Assembly (NCBI RefSeq): GCF_016802725.1
Contig: NC_052672.1
Span: 750,001 to 814,000 of the forward strand
Source of the DNA: Solenopsis invicta
Taxonomy: Eukaryota; Arthropoda; Insecta; Hymenoptera; Formicidae
Direction of reading: 5' to 3'
DNA length: 64,000 nt
The position numbers and the translations under genes were made by a program. This document shows positions 58,095 through 64,000 of the stretch, piece after piece. The number at the start of each line of letters is the position of its first letter. The stretch's first letter is position 1. The notes beneath the pieces were generated by a model. That model made no database searches, had not been told where the DNA came from, and was given only the letters and a program-made list of their open reading frames with translations.

Positions 58095-59511
58095 CCTTGT
58101 TGCGGCTCTTTCGAGTGCACTGATTTTCACCTAATTTTTCACATAAAATACACCGATTGAACGATACGTACGCTTAAAGCGATCGCCGATGGTCTGTCTC
58201 GATGATATACAAATGGTTATCAAAATGCGAAAGAGAGAGAGAGAAAGAACACGATCTAAAAGATACTTATTTAACTATTTTATTATAAGTGAAAAACTCG
58301 CACGTTTTTTGACAAAAATGTTAAATTATCATTCAGAGAATTATCTTGAAACAGCTAGAAAAGAACTCGTTCAAGATTGGTTGGTCAATAACCGTTGGAA
58401 GTACAATTACTTTCAACATGTACGACAGTTTAGTATGAAGAAACTCACACAGTAAGCTTCCAAAGTGAACGAAATTGATTCTATCTTTATCAATGGAAAT
58501 TATAAATATGATTTGATTAGATGGCAGGATTGACATTTCGTGAAACTCGATTAATTAGTCATAATAATAAACATGATTGCTATATTAATCAATTGTTTAG
58601 CTCAAGTGATCAGAGTGATTGTTACATTAAACGTGATAGTTTTGCACACAATCCTATGAAAGATTTTATAATTGTTAAATTGTAATTTTTACGTAAAAGT
58701 ATTAGAATATCATGGAATAATGTCTTCTGTAGCAGAGAATAATATTAAATAATAGATGATTAAAGAACTATTGAGACAATAAAATAATAGAATATAAACA
58801 ACAAGTCAAACACTGTAATTATTGCAACAACATATTAATGCGAATGTATATTAAACCGCATGTATACGAGTATATGTATATTAATGCAAAATTATTAAGT
58901 ATAACATTAATAGGTTGTCTGTTTTTAAGCAAATGTTTTTTTATTTGTAACTGTTTCTATTTGTAATATTGTACGGATTTCGTTAATATATGCACTATAT
59001 TAGCGTTTGACTTTTATTTGTCTTTACGTTGTACTTCAATAATATTAAATTTGCATTTGTTTAAAATTTATCTCTATATTTATAAATTAATAATCACGTA
59101 ACGGCTAGAAAAGAACTGTTTGTTGGTACAAATGATAAAATAAGAAATTATTAAAGAAATTGAAGTCTTATTTGAATTATCTGACTTTTTACTTTAAGAA
59201 TTTCAAAGAATTATCTTCTGCACTCAAAGAAATTATCTGGATCCAATAATCAACACGAATATACTATCACAATAAATCCGAAAATCTTGAAAAAAAATAA
59301 TGGAATCGAAGAATATTTCCGGTAAACTCCTGTTCTTACAACTCTAATCGCCAAGAACAAGGCGATTAGAGTCGCGAGGAAAATTGTGGAAAAAGCATAG
59401 AGTTTCTTTTTGGTGTCCGTTGGTCCGCGATAATCCGCAGAACGCGAGAGTGCTATCGTTACGGAACGGAGTGGAAGTGCACGTGCTGAATCGCTGATAG
59501 CAAGGGTTACG

Positions 59512-59535
59512 ATGAGAGAGAGAGAGAGAGAGATT
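59512..59535. repeat. GA microsatellite
   Basis: Pure GA run at the edge of the GC-rich island upstream of exon 1. Confidence 0.9.
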
Positions 59536-60833
59536 GAGCGAGCGAGCGGGATGCGGGGTTGCGGGGAAGAAGCGATCCGCGAGAGGGGATGAAGAGATGG
59601 AAGGGAGGAGGAAGACAAAATGTGGCGGAGTTGAACGGCTCGTCACGGGGCTGCTCCCTCTCGGCGAGTTTATTGATCGCAGGGTGCGGAGCGGTTCAAT
59701 CTACCCCTCGCGCAATGGTGCCTCGCGCCATGCTGCCATCTCCGGAGCTCGGAGCGGCTTACGCCAGGCGGCCACGATGGTGTCCGTGGACCCCCGCTAA
59801 ACTCTTCCCACCACGCAGCCCGAAATTATTCTCCGATTCGGTACGCCGACGGACGATGTGTTCGTCGCGGATAGCGGAGTCAAAAACGATGTGAAACGCC
59901 TGCGTTTTACGTCACCGTCTCGCGTCCTTACATCGTGTAACTCACGAGAAAAGATATTCTGGGAATAATTGAGGATCCAGAAGGATAACGAGAATCGCAG
60001 TCTACTTGGTCGTCGAGGATACGATATCGCGCGACCGTGAGAGAAGAGTAAACGCTGAAAAGCCATTTCCTCGTGCGAAAAAGAAACGTGTATGTCGAGA
60101 GGAAAAGTCGCGGCCGTCGAGAGAGAATCCTGGCGCCGTGTCGTGAACAGACAAAAAGTCAATGGCAAAAAGAACCAAATATCACGACGATATGAGAAAC
60201 GGAGTAACCAATAAAAAAAAGGGATCAACACAGACTACTGTCTTGGCTCTTGGCTGCTCTTTCAAGTTTGCGAAAACGATTAACACAAAGACGCGAATGG
60301 AATCATTGCCCTAGATCTCAGTCCGCGGTTCGCTCTGCTGATAAATCGATCGTCGCAAAAATTATTTCTTCAATCTTTCTCGGGGGCCTCATCGAGAGAT
60401 TCGGCGACCATCGGCGACCGCGCGTCTCGCCGAATTCTCGGCGCGTCGATGGCGCATTTTAAAATCGCCCACAAATCGGCGCGCACACAAATCGGCGGCA
60501 TACAGCAGCCGATACATCTCACTGCACACACAGGCACCGCATGCACGCACTCGCACGCATAATACACAATTACCACCCGCGAGCGCAAAATCGGCCGGTT
60601 TTCGATCAAGCCAATTCTCTCCGCGTCGTCTCCTCGCGGGAAGAGGAAAAGATCGCGATTCCGGTCTTACGTACCAACGCTGTCGTATGCGAATTAGTAA
60701 GGGGCACAAATGCACGCCGACCAAATCGGAGCGGAGAAACGAGCACTCCGAATCCGCGTACGACCGATCGTAGAGTGCGGCGTCGTTTGCTTCGGAGCAA
60801 CGGCTGTTTCTCGGCTATCTCGAGGTCGGCAGC

Positions 60834-60902
60834 AGTAGTGGTGGTGGTGGAGGCAGTGGTGGTGGCGGCGGTGGCGGCGATGGCGGCGGTGGTGGGGTCG
60901 TC
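60834..60902. repeat. GGT/GGC trinucleotide tract
   Basis: Imperfect GGN repeats on the plus strand, CCN in the gene-strand direction. Within the GC-rich island; a conceptual proline-rich reading is probably meaningless. Confidence 0.85.
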
Positions 60903-62909
60903 GGCGTGAACACTCGCGCTGCTACGCGGGATGAAGGGTGCATCGTCGACAGGGCCGTCCGAAACTTTTTAACCCCTCGAAATAGACACGCACTATTGGA
61001 GACTTTCTTAAATTTAATATATATCGCATACCCCAAACGGTCTACGGTTTACACAAAATTTTACATCATGTATTAGAAAATTACATATTATGTTGTGTAA
61101 AAGAGTAAGACAAAAAATATAAGACTTCAACAAAATTTCGAAACAGAATTTGCAATGAAATTTACATTTATAACATGTCGACGCGTACATTTTATTTATT
61201 TATCTTGCAATTGTGTTTCAAAACGCTATTATTTTTATATTACTTGTTCATTCATCCATAAATTGTATTACTTAAACTAATGTTGAACATCAATTTAGCA
61301 CAAAATATTTCAATAACAATTATCATGTGAAACTAAGACTCGGATATATTAAAAATAAAACACAAAAATTTTAAGACAAAGACCGGTTATAAATATGAAA
61401 TGTTTTCTAGTTTACAATGAAGAGATGCAAAAATTCAAATTTAAAATATTGAGACATGCATACAGTTTGAAAACATTTTTGATCAAAATATAAAAATTTT
61501 TAACGCCTCAGAAAATCTATGTAATTCGTATTTACACAAGAACTTTTTCTTAGAATTCTTTCCTTTTCAAAATAATAGTATTGTGGAATAACATGGGTAT
61601 CGAAAAATTTCAATAAAATTTAGAAAAATTGTATTAAATTTTAACAAAATACCAAATGTTACTTAAATTGTAGTAAAAATTTTCGACATATCCGTATTGT
61701 TCCATCCAAGTATTAAATTCTAAAAGAAAAATCTCTGCGTATCGTCAAGAATAATAAAAATAAGATTCATAAATGTCTACAAAATAAATCTGATGAAATT
61801 ACATTGATAATATTTTAAAGAACTGATATATATTTTATTTATTTCAGTTTTATTTTCTACTATTCTATAAAATCAACATATTATAATAAGAAATTAATAT
61901 GTAAATAATTTTACGACTTCTACGTATACATTTAAAACATGCTGTATATTAATAATTGTATCAATTGCTTAAAGAAGTAATTAAACTTAAGATTTGTAAC
62001 TCGCTAAATATTTTGCACGGGGTGCCAAAAATTAATCAACCGGCACTACCGGTTAGCCGACCTTTGTCGCACGCGGCGGAAACAGCCAATGGACCAAATA
62101 TATATGAAATATGTATATTTGTGTGCGAATGCATACGCATACTTGTATGCGCAAGTGCATCTTCGCGGATATTTGTGGAATGTTCGTAAGGCTCGTTATT
62201 GGTGATAAGCGATTATCGGCGATCATAGAGAACAATAGCCAATAATATGCGGTCAATGGGAGAATGCGATAAATTTAATCAATAAAATACTGCGAGCAAT
62301 TATAGCAAAATTTGCAAAATACTGCAGCAACGAGTGAAAAAACGTTTCAATCATTATCTTAATCCGGCATTATCTATTTATACAATATTTGATAATTCCG
62401 ATAAGACGGTGCAGATAGATTCACACTGATAGTTTGTAACATTTTAGTGGAGAAATATATAAGTTTATAATTATATATATGATATAACAATAAAATTTAC
62501 CAAAAAATAGCATGAGAAATAAAAATGATAATTTATGTTAAAATATTAACGTAATACATGTATAATAAACAATTTACAAATTAAATGTTTTCTTATAAAT
62601 ATTTCTATTTTTATAAAAATTTTCTGTTTTCTCAATAATTTCGTAATTAATTGTTAACTGTTAGCTTAGGCCTGTTTTCAAGTCCATTTTTAAGTTTCTT
62701 TTAAAACTGTCTTAAGAACAGATCTCAAAGTGCTAATACAACTCTGATTTATGACATTTTAAGACAATCTTGAATAAAAGAACGGATTATAAATAGCAGC
62801 CATAAGTACTTAATTATAATTCATTTAACTTTCCATTACTTTGGCCAATAAGAGATACTGTAAAATAGATATTTGGTTGTATATGTATAAATATATTATA
62901 TTTAACGGC

Positions 62910-62943
62910 AATACATTATAGTAGGGGAATACATTATAGTAGG
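62910..62943. repeat. Two 18-bp tandem copies
   Basis: AATACATTATAGTAGG occurs twice with a period of 18 bp in AT-rich upstream DNA. Confidence 0.8.
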
Positions 62944-63307
62944 CATCGTCTCGTTGCTTCGTACATTTCGTGAACGTTGTCTTGTGTTTTCAATATGAAT
63001 ACATCTAATTGTTTTGCATATGTAAAATATAAAAATAACACAAAAGACATAATGCCAATAATTAAAATAAGCAATTTTAATGACGAAAAATAAAACATTC
63101 AGTTTTAATCCAAAGATCTAAATAATTATATGTATGGCAAATTATATTCTCTGTTCGAACAAGTGTGCATAGTAAGAATGGTAAAGAATTAAAATATTAT
63201 GCCGTTATTGGCAAATTAGCAAGTAAGAAGTTCTTTAAATAAGTAAGAAGGAGCATGTATTGCAATCTATAACTTTTAATAATAAACCTAATCTCTAACA
63301 CCACACT

Positions 63308-63388
63308 TTATCCCGAGGATATCCCAGGGACGTCCTTAGGACATCGTTTTGACGTCCCACGGGCATCCCGTGGGATCCGTAGGAAATC
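63308..63388. repeat. GGAC/GTCC palindromic repeat block
   Basis: Chain of short palindromes, e.g. GGGACGTCCTTAGGAC and CCCACGGGCATCCCGTGGG, GC-rich in AT-rich surroundings. Looks like a piece of a dispersed repeat. Confidence 0.6.
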
Positions 63389-63727
63389 AATGCTGTTACA
63401 TGAGTAACTTTGATATTATTGCAAGCTAGCTAGTGCATTGGCCTTCAAGTTTGCTTTAAGAGATGGTAAGACGTAAGGCGGTAAGAAATTAATCAACTTT
63501 AATTAACTTTTGGATTTATCTTCTCACATTGAACTTTGTTAATTTCTTAAGGCCTCTTAGAACAAGGTTGTGGACCGACACTTAAACATTATAATAAATA
63601 AAGTATTGACAACTTTCTTTTATTATCAAAATTATGTTTTATTTTATGGAAGCTGTCACATCAAGGATCGCAAATACTTGACATTCCATTATGATTTTAT
63701 TGTTTTTATTTCAAAGTTTGTAAAAAT

Positions 63728-63851
63728 TATGAATGATGTGAAATCTAGGTGGCCACATGTGGAAAATAAAGAACCTGAGTCTACAGCAGTAGAGGATCAA
63801 GAAGAGAAAGAGTCAATAAATTATTGCATTCAAAATAATAAGAATCAGATT
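63728..63851 (+). CDS. Possible first coding exon of an unknown neighbouring gene
   Basis: Reads MNDVKSRWPHVENKEPESTA then VEDQEEKESINYCIQNNKNQ, an acidic, soluble composition unlike random AT-rich DNA, followed by a consensus donor GTAAGT at 63852. The open frame goes on upstream without an ATG-favouring context. Not recognised; may be spurious. Confidence 0.25.
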
Positions 63852-64000
63852 GTAAGTGTAAGTCTTTTTAAGTTGTTTGTAAAATTTTTTTGCTTAATTA
63901 TATCTTTTTTCATTGCACAGAAAACTAAAAAAAAGTTTAAACTTGTAATTTGTTGAGAACAATTTATTGAATAAAAATAAAAAAATTTCCAACAAAAATG

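Larger units (their letters stand above)
59300..60960 (-). promoter_or_regulatory. GC-rich island, likely promoter or 5' UTR region
   Basis: Strong rise in GC and CpG content compared with the AT-rich DNA on both sides, 1.2-2.9 kb upstream of the start codon. A donor-like CTC/GTGAGT lies near 59942 on the gene strand and an acceptor-like AAATTAG lies before exon 1, so a non-coding first exon could end here. No TATA or initiator was assigned. Confidence 0.4.
61000..63700. other. Upstream AT-rich DNA
   Basis: Beyond the GC-rich island nothing coding is recognised. Small repeats at 62910 and 63308. Confidence 0.6.

Noticed and set aside
58095..58130. Longer N-terminus beginning upstream of MWRDPP
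   Set aside because: The frame has no ATG there; it would need a GTG start, and the region probably is 5' UTR.
59250..60231. Several open frames in the GC-rich island
   Set aside because: Ser/Arg-rich readings on both strands typical of GC-rich DNA; no domain, no splice-phase logic.
60815..61036. Minus-strand frame with a long proline run
   Set aside because: Translation of a CCN repeat in a GC-rich island; no other coding support.

Overview
The window is most of an arthropod Dscam1 gene (Down syndrome cell adhesion molecule, the hypervariable immunoglobulin receptor), read entirely on the minus strand. Transcription runs from high to low coordinates. The start codon is at 58094, and the window cuts the gene inside its third alternative-exon array at position 1. 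The organism is an insect, most likely a hymenopteran and perhaps an ant. The evidence is the AT-rich introns, the short inverted-repeat elements, eight exon 4 variants, and three constitutive exons between the Ig3 and Ig7 arrays, which makes the last array exon 10 as in honey bee (exon 9 in Drosophila).

Layout in transcription order: upstream and intergenic DNA with a GC-rich island at about 59.3-60.95 kb (64.0-58.1 kb); exon 1 with the signal peptide (58.0 kb); a 5.2-kb intron; exons 2 and 3 (Ig1; 52.7 and 52.0 kb); the exon 4 array with 8 variants (Ig2 N-half; 50.6-40.1 kb); exon 5 (Ig2 C-half; 37.8 kb); a docking sequence (36.8 kb); the exon 6 array with 47 recognisable variants (Ig3 N-half; 35.8-14.4 kb); exons 7, 8 and 9 (rest of Ig3 to Ig6; 12.4-10.7 kb); and the exon 10 array with 14 complete variants plus one cut one (Ig7; 9.6-0 kb). 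Phases are consistent: array 4 is entered and left in phase 1, array 6 is entered in phase 1 and left in phase 2, and array 10 is entered and left in phase 1. One choice from each array therefore gives an open frame, and the part seen allows at least 8 x 46 x 15 = 5,520 ectodomains.

The most interesting system is the RNA machinery for exon 6 choice. A GC-rich block between exon 5 and exon 6.1 (36757-36808) looks like the docking site. It has two separable halves. Half A (GGGACAGGGUACCCCUGC in RNA) is complementary to selector-like motifs in many exon 6 introns. Half B (GCGCCACCGCC in RNA) is complementary to a different motif found only upstream of exons 6.37-6.40. The docking block read on the opposite strand encodes CPQGYPVPAFR followed by a GT, so it looks like an inverted copy of an exon 6 3' end. 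The coding 3' ends of many exon 6 variants are themselves complementary to half A, and in tightly packed stretches they sit where the next exon's selector would be expected. Exon 6.2 carries an 8-nt loss that shifts the frame, exon 6.46 has lost its Ig cysteine, and a GC-rich exon-like block at 13.7-13.9 kb has stops in all frames.

The introns also hold a decayed mariner element, several candidate MITE-like inverted-repeat elements, an 85-bp near-perfect hairpin, and trinucleotide runs. No rRNA, tRNA or CRISPR was recognised. No second confident protein gene was seen.
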